Assembly: GCA_035316885.1 (NCBI GenBank)
Contig: DATHII010000004.1
Span: forward strand, 1 to 6,055
Reading direction: 5' to 3'
Source: DASRTE01 sp035316885
GTDB lineage: Bacteria > Actinomycetota > Actinomycetes > Jiangellales > Jiangellaceae
Length of the DNA stretch: 6,055 bases
The stretch's first letter is position 1, and each line of letters begins with the position of its first letter. The notes beneath the pieces were generated by a model, which worked only from the letters and a program-made list of their open reading frames with translations, was not told the origin of the DNA and did no database searches. Made by a program: the position numbers and the translations under genes. Below, piece after piece: positions 1 through 6,055 of the stretch.

Positions 1-23
1 CACATTTGTGTGAGCGGGCTGGC

Positions 24-2156
24 TTAGCCGATGGCGTCGGCCAGCGCATTCGTGCCGCCGACCACCGGGATCATGAGCGAGCTGTGGGCCAGGTCGACGG
101 TCAGCTGTGTGCCGGCTGCCGGCCGGATCGTGAAGTCACGGTCGCTGGACACGATCATCACCGCGAGCCGGTTCCCGGCTGGGACGACGCTGTCCTTGGG
201 CTGCATGTCGAAGTCCATCCGGTACAGCCTGCCCGGCCTGACCGGGTTGTCAGCCCAGTCGGTGTTGCGGTTCGCCGGGTCGATCCAGCCACGCGTCAGG
301 ATCGTGCCGTTGCCTATCGGCGGGTAGCTCACCAGTGCGGCAGTCAGGTTCGCTCTCGACCTGCTGAATGCGAGCTGCAGCGAGACCGTCGGCGTACCGC
401 TGATGCGTAGGGGCTGCGCGAGCGGCGGCGTCTGGTAGATCAGCCGCACGTTCGACGAGGCCGTGTTCGCTGACGTGATCGCGGCGATCGACGCGTCATC
501 GGTCAGCGTCTCCGTCGGGGTGCCCGGGACGGGCGGTGCGAGCGTCAGGCCGCCGCGTGCCGGCGCCCCCGGTGTCAGGTGCAGTGCGACCTCGCTCGAG
601 GTGGGGTCAGGCCACTCCGCGTACGGGGTCGGGTTGGCAGTGTTGCAGAGCAGGCTGACGACTGTGCCGTCGGCGACCTTCTGGCCTGTCGCGGTGGCCA
701 CCGTCGACGCCAACACCAGGTGCGTGGAGTCCGGGATGTCCGTGATCAGGCGCGTCGTGTTCGTGATCGTGCCGTCGGAGTTCGTCTGCGGGACCGTCAG
801 GACGAAGCCGATCCGGAACGCGCTGGTCTCGGCCACAGTGAGCGTGGCGGTGTTCGACTGATCGCCGGCCACCGTCGTCTGGCGCGGCGGACAGGACGCG
901 GCCTCGCGGACGACCCATGAGCGAGCGAGCGTCTCCACGCCGTTCTGCACGCCGTAGAGGTAGCGGGTGAACCAGTAGTTGACCAGCACGTCCGGCGGCG
1001 CTCCGCCATGACCGCCCTGGTGGAAGTAGAACATGTGCGGCACGTCCTGCTTCTTGAGCGCCTCGTAGAACTGCGCCGCGTTCTTCGTCATGACGTTGAA
1101 GTCGTTGTTGCCGTGCGCGAGAAGGGTCGCGGCGTGGACGTTCTCGACGTCCTTCATGTAGTTGCGCTCCTGCCACGCCCCGCTGCGATTGCCCGTGGCG
1201 CGGTCCTGGTGCGCCGCGAGGTAGTCGATCTCCGGCTGGCAGATCGTGCGCTGATTGACCTCGTCGATCCGCGAGTACACGCCATCGGCGAGCACGTCGA
1301 GGTCCTCGCCCTGGAAGGCGTTGTTGTTGCCGGTCGGGTTGGACGACGAGTGCGGCGCCCGCACCATGCCGTTGGCGCGGTAGTAGTCGTACCAGTCGGA
1401 GATCGCCGAGATCGGCACGATCGCCTCGAGGCCCTCGACGCCGGTCGTCGCCACGGCCTCCGGGATCGTCCCGTTGTAGGACGTGCCCATCATCCCGACC
1501 TTGCCGGTCGTCCAGGACGCGACCGCTTGGATGTCGCCGCTGCGTGTCGTGTACGCAGGCACCCGGCCGTTGAGCCAGTCGATCACAGCCTTCGCGGCCA
1601 GCGTCTCGTTCGTCCCGCCGGAGGTCGGGCAGCCGTCGGAGTGGCCGGTGCCCGGTGACTCCGCATGCACGACCGCGAATCCACGCGGCACCCACCTCGA
1701 CTCGAACACCGTACTGATCGTCGGGCTGGTGTCGAAGGCCTCCCAGAACGGCGTCGCCGGCCGCGAGGACGGTGGGAAGCCAAGCTCATGGTCGACGGCC
1801 CAGTTGCTGTATTCCGGTGCGAACCCCGCATAGTACGGACTGTCCTCGAAGACGACCGGCACCTTCAGGCCGTCCGTGAGCACCTCCGTCGGCGCAGTGA
1901 AATCGGCGTGGATCCGGTCGAGCTTGCCGTCATCGTCACTGTCGAACGACGCCTCGACCCACACCTCACCGCTGTACCAGTCGGCTGGGTTGGTCGAGAA
2001 GACGGCCTGCGCTAGGCCATTGACGAATGTCGGGACCGCAGGCGCCTGCGTCTCGGTCGTCAAGGTGCGCGGCGCCAGCGCCGACGCAGGACTCGTGGCT
2101 ACCGCAGCCACCAGGGCGGTCGCCGCAACGGCACCCGCCAGAAGTCGAGTTCTCAT
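24..2156 (-). CDS. Secreted S15-family peptidase (Xaa-Pro dipeptidyl-peptidase / CocE-like hydrolase)
   Basis: Predicted exported serine hydrolase of 710 residues that would remove Xaa-Pro dipeptides (or act on related peptides or esters) outside the cell. Seen: a Sec signal peptide at residues 1-28 (Arg-rich start, Ala/Val core, ASALA before Pro29); an Asp-rich DSDDDGKLD loop at 72-80 resembling a calcium loop; an alpha/beta-hydrolase domain at about 60-400 with nucleophile Ser226 in GTSYNG, Asp352 in HGNNDFN and probable catalytic His383 in HQGGHGG; and a beta-sandwich PepX_C-like domain at about 515-695. An extra beta-rich segment at about 425-504 separates the two. The only cysteines, 176, 306, 422 and 504, could form two disulfides. 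I chose ATG at 2156 because GAGG (2166-2169) lies 9 nt upstream; an in-frame GTG at 2171 would add five residues but has no clear ribosome site. The gene stands alone, with TAA at 24-26. Family is confident; exact substrate (peptide or ester) is inference. Confidence 0.9.
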   Translation of the reverse strand: MRTRLLAGAVAATALVAAVATSPASALAPRTLTTETQAPAVPTFVNGLAQAVFSTNPADWYSGEVWVEASFDSDDDGKLDRIHADFTAPTEVLTDGLKVPVVFEDSPYYAGFAPEYSNWAVDHELGFPPSSRPATPFWEAFDTSPTISTVFESRWVPRGFAVVHAESPGTGHSDGCPTSGGTNETLAAKAVIDWLNGRVPAYTTRSGDIQAVASWTTGKVGMMGTSYNGTIPEAVATTGVEGLEAIVPISAISDWYDYYRANGMVRAPHSSSNPTGNNNAFQGEDLDVLADGVYSRIDEVNQRTICQPEIDYLAAHQDRATGNRSGAWQERNYMKDVENVHAATLLAHGNNDFNVMTKNAAQFYEALKKQDVPHMFYFHQGGHGGAPPDVLVNYWFTRYLYGVQNGVETLARSWVVREAASCPPRQTTVAGDQSNTATLTVAETSAFRIGFVLTVPQTNSDGTITNTTRLITDIPDSTHLVLASTVATATGQKVADGTVVSLLCNTANPTPYAEWPDPTSSEVALHLTPGAPARGGLTLAPPVPGTPTETLTDDASIAAITSANTASSNVRLIYQTPPLAQPLRISGTPTVSLQLAFSRSRANLTAALVSYPPIGNGTILTRGWIDPANRNTDWADNPVRPGRLYRMDFDMQPKDSVVPAGNRLAVMIVSSDRDFTIRPAAGTQLTVDLAHSSLMIPVVGGTNALADAIG

Positions 2157-2200
2157 GACTGCTCGCCTCACACCGGTCGCCCAACAGATCGAACCCCTGC

Positions 2201-2230
2201 ATCATTGCGGCGCCAGAGTCGGAACCGCAA
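2201..2230 (-). promoter_or_regulatory. Weak candidate promoter for the S15 peptidase gene
   Basis: On the minus strand TTGCGG (2225-2230) is followed after 18 bp by AATGAT (2201-2206). This would place the transcription start near 2194 and leave a leader of about 38 nt that includes the GAGG ribosome site. The -10 match is poor, and chance matches are common, so this is a suggestion only. No operator or riboswitch is visible in the 2157-2280 gap. Confidence 0.2.
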
Positions 2231-2280
2231 CAGCCTGGCCACCAGACTCGCTCTGCCGTGGCCGTGGGCTCCTTCCAGCT

Positions 2281-2679
2281 CTAGCTGCCCTGGACGAGTT
2301 CGTCGATCTCGCACGCGGGACGTTCCAGGGTGACCACCCGGTCAAGATCGCGGAGGTCGATTCTGAGCAGTCCTGCCTTTCGGCCAGTGGCCGGAGGAAG
2401 CGGTTCGACGCGCCGGGCCGCGCGTAGCCGAGGTCAGTCAGCGCGTTGATCAGTCGCTGGTCGCCGACCACGGAGAATTCGGCACCCAGGTCCGCATCGG
2501 CCGTCCCTACGGCTGGGCACGTCCGTCACCTTGTGGAGCGCGACCAGGATCGACACCATGTGCCCGCCAACGAGCCGGTAGTCGGCGTCGAGCCCCTCGG
2601 CCACGGATGCGACGTCGGCGAGAACGAGGTACCCCGCGTCCTCGGAGCGCGAAGTCGAGGCGAGGATGAGCTCAGTCAT
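2281..2679 (-). pseudogene. Broken nucleotidyltransferase-like gene (AbiEii/DUF1814 type)
   Basis: Remnant of a protein resembling nucleotidyltransferases annotated as AbiEii/AbiGii-toxin-like. It starts at ATG 2679 (MTELIL..., GAGG-containing stretch a few nt upstream) and reads through YRLVGGHMVSILVALHK, then shifts near 2504-2511. In the next frame it continues as TADADLGAEFSVV, then RLINALTDLGYARPG, then NRFLRP. The GGHM and DADLG pieces match the order of the metal-binding nucleotidyltransferase core, so only the frame is wrong. A second shift near 2368-2385 returns to the first frame, which runs as LLRIDLRDLDRVVTLERP... to TAG at 2281-2283. The two shifts (+1 and +2, or equivalents) add up to a multiple of three. 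The remnant totals about 130 codons, shorter than I would expect for an intact family member, so the C-terminal half may be missing or replaced. Its start overlaps the end of the upstream remnant, a two-gene layout. Sequencing error at two sites is the main alternative to genuine decay. Family assignment is from memory of motifs. Confidence 0.55.
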
Positions 2680-2918
2680 ACGGACCTCTACTGACCGCGG
2701 CCTGCCACCCGTCGGCGTGCTTGGTGCGCAGCGCGTCCCGGAGGTGTGCAACCGCCTCGTCCCGGTCGGTGCCCGCGAGCGGTACATCACAATCACCTCA
2801 CCCGTCCAGACCGACTTGATCCACATCGTCCTGGAACAGCTTCGCCCACCCCGTGCGGCCGGCGCCGCCCGCTCGTGCGCTTGAGAGGCGTCAGGACTTG
2901 GTGTCCGCGATCATCCAT
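2672..2918 (-). pseudogene. Remnant of an unrecognised small gene upstream of the nucleotidyltransferase
   Basis: Coherent coding-like sequence ends at TGA 2672-2674, overlapping the next gene start by 8 nt as in a coupled pair. Its last part reads as LAGTDRDEAVAHLRDAL and then HADGWQAAVSRGPYD, a charged, probably helical C-terminus. In the same frame an in-frame TGA at 2798-2800 interrupts it, and before that comes GWAKLFQDDVDQVGLDG. A possible original start is ATG 2918 (MDDRGHQVLTPLKRT...) in another frame, which requires a frameshift at about 2850-2875. If rebuilt, it would be a protein of about 80 residues. I do not recognise the family. The position before an AbiEii-like nucleotidyltransferase suggests a partner protein, but that is inference. 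The 5' limit is uncertain; the 3' limit is better supported. Confidence 0.35.
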
Positions 2919-2960
2919 CGCCCCGGAGCCGAAGTCGGAAAGGGTTGTCGCTGTAGGCGT

Positions 2961-3002
2961 GGCCGTCGACGGGTGACGGAGTGAACGACACGTCAACCGG
3001 CC
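2961..3002 (-). terminator. Probable terminator of the padR-ABC operon
   Basis: Three bases after the permease stop, the minus-strand transcript can form a stem of 11 pairs: positions 2991-3002 pair with 2961-2971, with one bulged G (2997), one G-U pair (2995-2967) and a 19-nt loop. There is no U-tract afterwards, which is common for actinobacterial terminators. Position and stem strength support the call; no data prove termination. Confidence 0.45.
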
Positions 3003-3004
3003 AG

Positions 3005-4690
3005 TCACTCGTAACGCAACGCCTCGACGACGGGCGCCCGCGCGGCGAGCCAGGCAGGTGCGCCTGTGGTGATCACCACGGCCGCGGCGGTCGCGACGGG
3101 TACCAGTGCGAGCCACCACCACGGGGCCAGGACGAGGTCGGCGGCATCGCCGCCGGCCATGGCGTACACGCCCCGGTACATGCCGATTCCCAGCGGGATC
3201 GAGACGCCGGCGGCGACGACCGCGACGGTCAGATGCGAGCCAACCAGGCCCGAGGTGACCTGTCGTGGGGTGAACCCGAGCGTGCGCATGACGCCGAGGT
3301 CCCGGACCCGCTCGCGGACCGCGAGACTGGCGACCGCGACGAGGGTGGTCAGCGCGATCATCAGCAGCAGCCCGTCGAGGGTGTAGACGAGGATCGGGAG
3401 GCTGTCCGGTACGTCGCTGGCCTCGCCGGCCGGTTGCGCATCCAGGGTGGCCTTCATGCACAGCGCGAACACGACGGCGGCGGTGGTGACGGCGATGGAG
3501 GCGGCGAGCAGGAGGGCTCGGCCACGCTGGGCGAGGGTGTCCTTCAGACCCAAAACCACCGCGAGCGGGAGGCCCATCGTCTGGACGAGCCGGGCCAGAC
3601 GTGAGCTCGCACCGGGTGTGCCGACGCCGGCGCGGATCGCGTCGACCACGGTGAGTCGACTGCGCCGCCGGGTCGAGGTCCACGCGCCGACGGCCATTAT
3701 GAAGAGGACCGGCACTGCCGCAACGCCGAGGTCGCTGGGGTTCGGCGCGATGCTCGGCGCGCCGAGGAGGGTGGCGAGCGTCGGCGCCGCCAGCGTCGGG
3801 GCCAGGAGCATGCCCACGACGAAGCCGACGAGAAGCCCCGCCACTCCGAGCGCAACGGTCTCGATGGCGAAGGTCAGTGAGACCTGGCGGGGGGTGAGTC
3901 CGACGGCCTTGGCGAGCCCGATCTCGCGGCGCTGCTGGCTGGCCCGCGCACCGATGAGGATGGCGATCTCGGCTAACACCACGGCGAGCAGCGCGACCGT
4001 GTAGGCGGTGAGGAGCACGATGGTGGGTTGGGTCTCCGTGAGCACGCTGTCGCGTTGGTCGTCCGCAGTGAATGCCGCGACCGTCTGCGGCGGGAACGTG
4101 GCCAGGACGCCACCGGCGAAGGCCGCCGCTCGTTCCGGGTCGGCCAGACGCACCGGTTGCACCCACGACCACCGGGTCACGTCCGGCTGGGCCGCCTCCA
4201 GGGTCGAGCGCGACACCCAGGCCAGGCCGGGTGTCTGGCGGGGATACCGGGATTGGCTGGGGATGATCGCGGTGCCGACGACGTCGAGCACGACGGGGCC
4301 ACGCGCGGAGTCGAGCCCTACGACGTCGCCGATGCCGATTCCGAGCACCTCGGCGAGGCTGCGTTCGAGCACAATGCCCGAGCCTGGCCTGCTCGTACCG
4401 GCGACCCCGACGGGGATGTTCAGCCTGGGCTGGCCGACGAGTCCGGCGATGAGGATGGTCTCGGACCCGCCGGGCAGGTGGACCTCGGTCTCGGTGATCG
4501 GCGTCGGGTCATCGGACTCCGCGACGCCGCTCCGCCCGGCGACGGCTCGCGCGTCGTCGACGGTGCGGCCGACCTGGAGCGCGAGCACGATCGTGGTCGT
4601 CGCCGTTGCGGCGAGGAGCACGGTGAACAGGCTCGCCAGGAGCCGGGCCCGGATCCCACCGAAGGCGAGCTTGAGGAGCGTGCGGATCAT
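3005..4690 (-). CDS. ABC transporter permease, FtsX/MacB type (two FtsX repeats)
   Basis: Membrane subunit of an exporter that works with the ATPase encoded just upstream. The protein has 561 residues and about eight membrane helices, at roughly 18-40, 223-247, 273-297, 320-338, 391-413, 433-458, 482-506 and 522-544. The extracytoplasmic stretch at about 41-222 is a reduced MacB-like domain (GSGIVLERSLAEVLGIGIGD; SQSRYPRQTPGLAWVS). Each four-helix half has the typical FtsX cytoplasmic coupling segment: RREIGLAKAVGLTPRQV at 255-270 and RDLGVMRTLGFTPRQV at 463-478. The end, VVEALRYE, is the usual conserved tail. The second half has almost no external loop (residues about 414-432), so the protein is shorter than the ~800-residue actinobacterial permeases with two large loops. 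ATG 4690 overlaps the ATPase stop (ATGA), implying coupled translation. Leu239 uses the rare TTA codon (3974-3976). Substrate is unknown; peptide, antibiotic or lipoprotein transport are all possible for this class. Confidence 0.9.
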   Translation of the reverse strand: MIRTLLKLAFGGIRARLLASLFTVLLAATATTTIVLALQVGRTVDDARAVAGRSGVAESDDPTPITETEVHLPGGSETILIAGLVGQPRLNIPVGVAGTSRPGSGIVLERSLAEVLGIGIGDVVGLDSARGPVVLDVVGTAIIPSQSRYPRQTPGLAWVSRSTLEAAQPDVTRWSWVQPVRLADPERAAAFAGGVLATFPPQTVAAFTADDQRDSVLTETQPTIVLLTAYTVALLAVVLAEIAILIGARASQQRREIGLAKAVGLTPRQVSLTFAIETVALGVAGLLVGFVVGMLLAPTLAAPTLATLLGAPSIAPNPSDLGVAAVPVLFIMAVGAWTSTRRRSRLTVVDAIRAGVGTPGASSRLARLVQTMGLPLAVVLGLKDTLAQRGRALLLAASIAVTTAAVVFALCMKATLDAQPAGEASDVPDSLPILVYTLDGLLLMIALTTLVAVASLAVRERVRDLGVMRTLGFTPRQVTSGLVGSHLTVAVVAAGVSIPLGIGMYRGVYAMAGGDAADLVLAPWWWLALVPVATAAAVVITTGAPAWLAARAPVVEALRYE

Positions 4691-5418
4691 GACCGTCTCG
4701 GCGGGTCGAAGGGCAGCGTGACCGGGCGCGGCGGCGCCAGTTGGGCCTCCTCGACGACGAGTCCGTCACGCACGGTGATCATGCGGTCGGCCGCGGCGGC
4801 GACCCGCGCGTTGTGGGTGACCACCAGCAGGGTCTGGCCGCGGTCACGTGCCGCGGCGAACAGCCCGAGCACTTCGCGGCTCGCGACCGAGTCGAGATTG
4901 CCGGTGGGCTCGTCGCCCATCACGATGTCGGGACCGTTGGCGAGCGCTCGTGCCAGGGCAACCCGCTGCTGCTGCCCACCGGAGAGCTGCGACGGGGCAG
5001 CGTCCGGCCTCGCTCCCAGGCCCAGATCGTCAAGGAGTCCGGTCGCGACCTTGCGAGCCGTCCGCCTGCCGCGCCCGGCTAGCAGTAGTGGGAGCTCGAC
5101 GTTCTCCACCGCGGTGAGGGTGGGGAGCAGGTTGAACGACTGGAACACGAACCCGACCCTCGTGCGCCGGAAGCGGGCGAGGGCGGTCTCACTCATGATG
5201 TCGACCCGCCTACCGTCGAGCCAGACCTCACCCGACGTCGGCCGGTCGAGCCCCGCCAACGCGTTGAGCAGCGTCGACTTGCCACTGCCGCTCGGGCCCA
5301 TGACCGCGACGAACTCACCCCTCTCCACGCGTAGGTCGACGCCACGCAGCACCTCCATGCGCGCGGAACCCTCGCCATAGCTGCGGGTCAGCCCGCGCGC
5401 TTCCAGCAGCGCCCCCAT
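4687..5418 (-). CDS. ABC transporter ATP-binding protein (MacB/LolD-like)
   Basis: Cytoplasmic ATPase that powers the neighbouring FtsX-type permease. The 243-residue protein has all nucleotide-binding motifs in order: Walker A GPSGSGKST (41-49), Q-loop Gln93 in FQSFNLLPTLTAVENVELP, signature LSGGQQQRVALARAL (145-159), Walker B IVMGDEPTGNLD (165-176) with catalytic Glu170, and switch His202 in VVTHN. The FQSFNLLPTLTAVENV block and DEPTGNLD are hallmarks of the MacB/LolD/FtsE branch, agreeing with the permease type. Length is normal for the family, with a short Pro/Arg-rich tail after residue 227. I chose ATG 5418 because GGAGGGAG (5425-5432) sits 6 nt upstream and the start overlaps the regulator stop (TGATG). 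A longer in-frame reading from 5475 would add 19 Arg/Pro-rich residues that lie inside the upstream gene and is unlikely. It ends in the ATGA overlap with the permease. Confidence 0.95.
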   Translation of the reverse strand: MGALLEARGLTRSYGEGSARMEVLRGVDLRVERGEFVAVMGPSGSGKSTLLNALAGLDRPTSGEVWLDGRRVDIMSETALARFRRTRVGFVFQSFNLLPTLTAVENVELPLLLAGRGRRTARKVATGLLDDLGLGARPDAAPSQLSGGQQQRVALARALANGPDIVMGDEPTGNLDSVASREVLGLFAAARDRGQTLLVVTHNARVAAAADRMITVRDGLVVEEAQLAPPRPVTLPFDPPRRS

Positions 5419-5942
5419 CAGCGGCTCCCTCCGACGTTCCCGACGTGCACCTGGTGCTCGATCAGGTCCAGCCACTCCAGGTCCGCCTTCAGATGCAAGA
5501 CCGCGCCTTCGATGAGCAACTCACCGGCGACCTTGTCCACGCCGGAGGCCAACCGGGCGTCCAGGTCGCGAAGCGACTGCAGGTGCTCTCGTCGCTGCAG
5601 CTCGATCAGGCGCGTGGGCTCGGCGAGCCCGACCGAGGTCGCGATCGCGAACTTCAAGAAGAACTCGTCACGCAGCCGTACCCCGGGGACCGGCGTCGCC
5701 AGCCACTCGGCCAGAGCCACACGGCCCCGTTCGGTGAGCTCGTACACCCGCTTCCCGCGGCCGTCGCCGTCGACGTCCTCGCCGGTGACGAGTCCTTCGC
5801 GGTCCAGGCGCGCCAGCGTCGAGTACAGCTGACCCGAGTTCAGTGCCTGCATCTCCGACCCGAACTCCTCTTCCAGGGCACGCTTGATCTCGTAGCCGTG
5901 GCCGCCGGCACCGGACAGCAGAGCCAAGAACACCTCTCTCAT
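5418..5942 (-). CDS. PadR-family transcriptional regulator
   Basis: DNA-binding regulator, first gene of the operon and probably repressor of it. Read from ATG 5942 it has 174 residues. A winged helix at about 1-80 begins directly (MREVFLALLSG, then HGYEIKRALEEEFG), continues with the recognition helix region NSGQLYSTLARLDREGLV (35-52) and the wing GRGKRVYELTERG (61-73). The C-terminal part (about 88-165), with RLRDEFFLKFAIA, LIELQRREHLQSL and ALHLKADLEWLDL-type helices, is the PadR dimerisation arm (Vir_act_alpha_C type). Start choice: homologs begin at this Met, and a -10 box lies 7 bp before it. Other in-frame starts are ATG 5969 (nine more residues, AGGTG at 5980-5984 ten nt upstream) and GTG 6023 (27 more), but both would translate the AT-rich promoter. 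PadR proteins commonly sit next to, and repress, ABC exporters until a ligand binds. The ligand here is unknown. Confidence 0.9.
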   Translation of the reverse strand: MREVFLALLSGAGGHGYEIKRALEEEFGSEMQALNSGQLYSTLARLDREGLVTGEDVDGDGRGKRVYELTERGRVALAEWLATPVPGVRLRDEFFLKFAIATSVGLAEPTRLIELQRREHLQSLRDLDARLASGVDKVAGELLIEGAVLHLKADLEWLDLIEHQVHVGNVGGSR

Positions 5943-5949
5943 GGCAACG

Positions 5950-5972
5950 AGTATAGATATCGGATACATATT
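5950..5972 (-). promoter_or_regulatory. padR operon promoter with probable PadR operator
   Basis: A 23-bp island with 17 A/T bases stands out from the GC-rich surroundings. On the minus strand it holds TATACT (5955-5950), a good -10 box, only 7 bp before ATG 5942, so the transcript should begin at or next to the start codon (leaderless). The plus-strand segment GTATAGATATCGGATAC (5951-5967) has GTAT/ATAC arms and a central GATATC palindrome, a fitting PadR operator that would overlap the -10 box. No convincing -35 box is seen. The -10 and symmetry are observed; operator function and autorepression are inferred from the family. Confidence 0.5.
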
Positions 5973-6030
5973 GCCGCTACACCTGACCGCCGGTGCTGTA
6001 GAGCCCAACTCCACCCGCGCCACTGTCAGT

Positions 6031-6053
6031 CCGACGACGAAGCTGTCGTCCGG
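6031..6053. other. Hairpin upstream of the padR promoter
   Basis: GACGAC (6033-6038) and GTCGTC (6045-6050) form a 6-bp stem around a 6-nt loop, extendable by CC/GG (6031-6032 with 6052-6053) past one bulged base. It has no U-tract on either strand. It may be the terminator of a gene outside the window or simply part of a coding sequence that is cut off here. Bases 5973-6055 otherwise show nothing I can name. Confidence 0.25.
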
Positions 6054-6055
6054 CG

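Noticed and set aside
1..10. CACATTTGTG near-palindrome at the window edge
   Set aside because: Short, 4-bp arms only, and its context is cut off by the window end.
1008..1658. Long plus-strand open frame opposite the S15 gene
   Set aside because: His/Arg/Val/Asp-rich low-complexity composition typical of antisense frames in GC-rich DNA; the S15 catalytic motifs lie on the other strand.
2157..2171. GTG 2171 as start of the S15 gene
   Set aside because: No good ribosome site upstream, whereas GAGG at 2166-2169 is well spaced for ATG 2156.
2180..2200. GGTTCGAT on the minus strand resembling a tRNA T-loop or attachment-site remnant
   Set aside because: The flanking bases do not form the 5-bp T-stem, and no acceptor or anticodon arms could be placed.
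2233..2247. Small hairpin (6 pairs, 3-nt loop) between the remnant and the S15 gene
   Set aside because: Stem is short, includes a G-U pair and has no U-tract; such stems are frequent by chance at this G+C.
2798..2800. In-frame TGA as a possible selenocysteine codon
   Set aside because: No selenoprotein context or convincing SECIS-like stem was seen, and the neighbouring gene is also broken, so decay is simpler.
2793..4172. 459-codon minus-strand frame
   Set aside because: Arg/Gly/Pro/His-rich shadow in another frame of the permease; no domain pattern. Only its last part (from 2918) may hold a piece of the small remnant gene.
4028..5380. 450-codon plus-strand frame spanning the permease and ATPase
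   Set aside because: Low-complexity antisense frame crossing two well-supported genes; no recognisable motif.

Overview
The window is high-G+C DNA (roughly two thirds G+C or more by eye) with strong third-position G/C bias, GTG/ATG starts and protein families typical of Actinomycetota. I cannot name a genus. Every gene I can support lies on the minus strand, so it reads from right to left. The long plus-strand open frames are shadows of these genes.

Right part (about 3005-6055): a compact three-gene operon, padR-like regulator -> ABC ATPase -> FtsX/MacB-type permease. The regulator stop and ATPase start overlap as TGATG, and the ATPase stop and permease start overlap as ATGA, so the three are very probably co-transcribed and translationally coupled. 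An AT-rich island with a TATACT -10 box and an imperfect palindrome lies 7 bp before the preferred padR start. This suggests a leaderless, probably autoregulated promoter for the whole operon. A bulged 11-bp stem directly after the permease stop is the likely operon terminator. The expected behaviour is that the PadR protein represses the operon until an effector, perhaps a substrate of the exporter, releases it; the substrate cannot be read from the sequence.

Middle part (about 2281-2918): no intact gene. It holds remnants of two overlapping minus-strand genes. The second (2281-2679) still shows landmarks of a nucleotidyltransferase-like protein of the AbiEii/DUF1814 type (RLVGGHM, DADLG, LTDLGY...NRF), but two compensating frameshifts break it. 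The one before it (2672-2918) is an unrecognised short gene with a probable frameshift and an in-frame TGA.

Left part (24-2156): an intact secreted peptidase of family S15 (Xaa-Pro dipeptidyl-peptidase/acyl-esterase fold) with a signal peptide, a Ser-Asp-His triad and a PepX_C-like C-terminal domain. It carries an unusual beta-rich insertion of about 80 residues, bracketed by two cysteines, between catalytic and C-terminal domains.

I see no RNA gene, CRISPR array, insertion sequence or clear new defence system. The most interesting items are the S15 insertion, the decayed nucleotidyltransferase locus and the leaderless PadR promoter.
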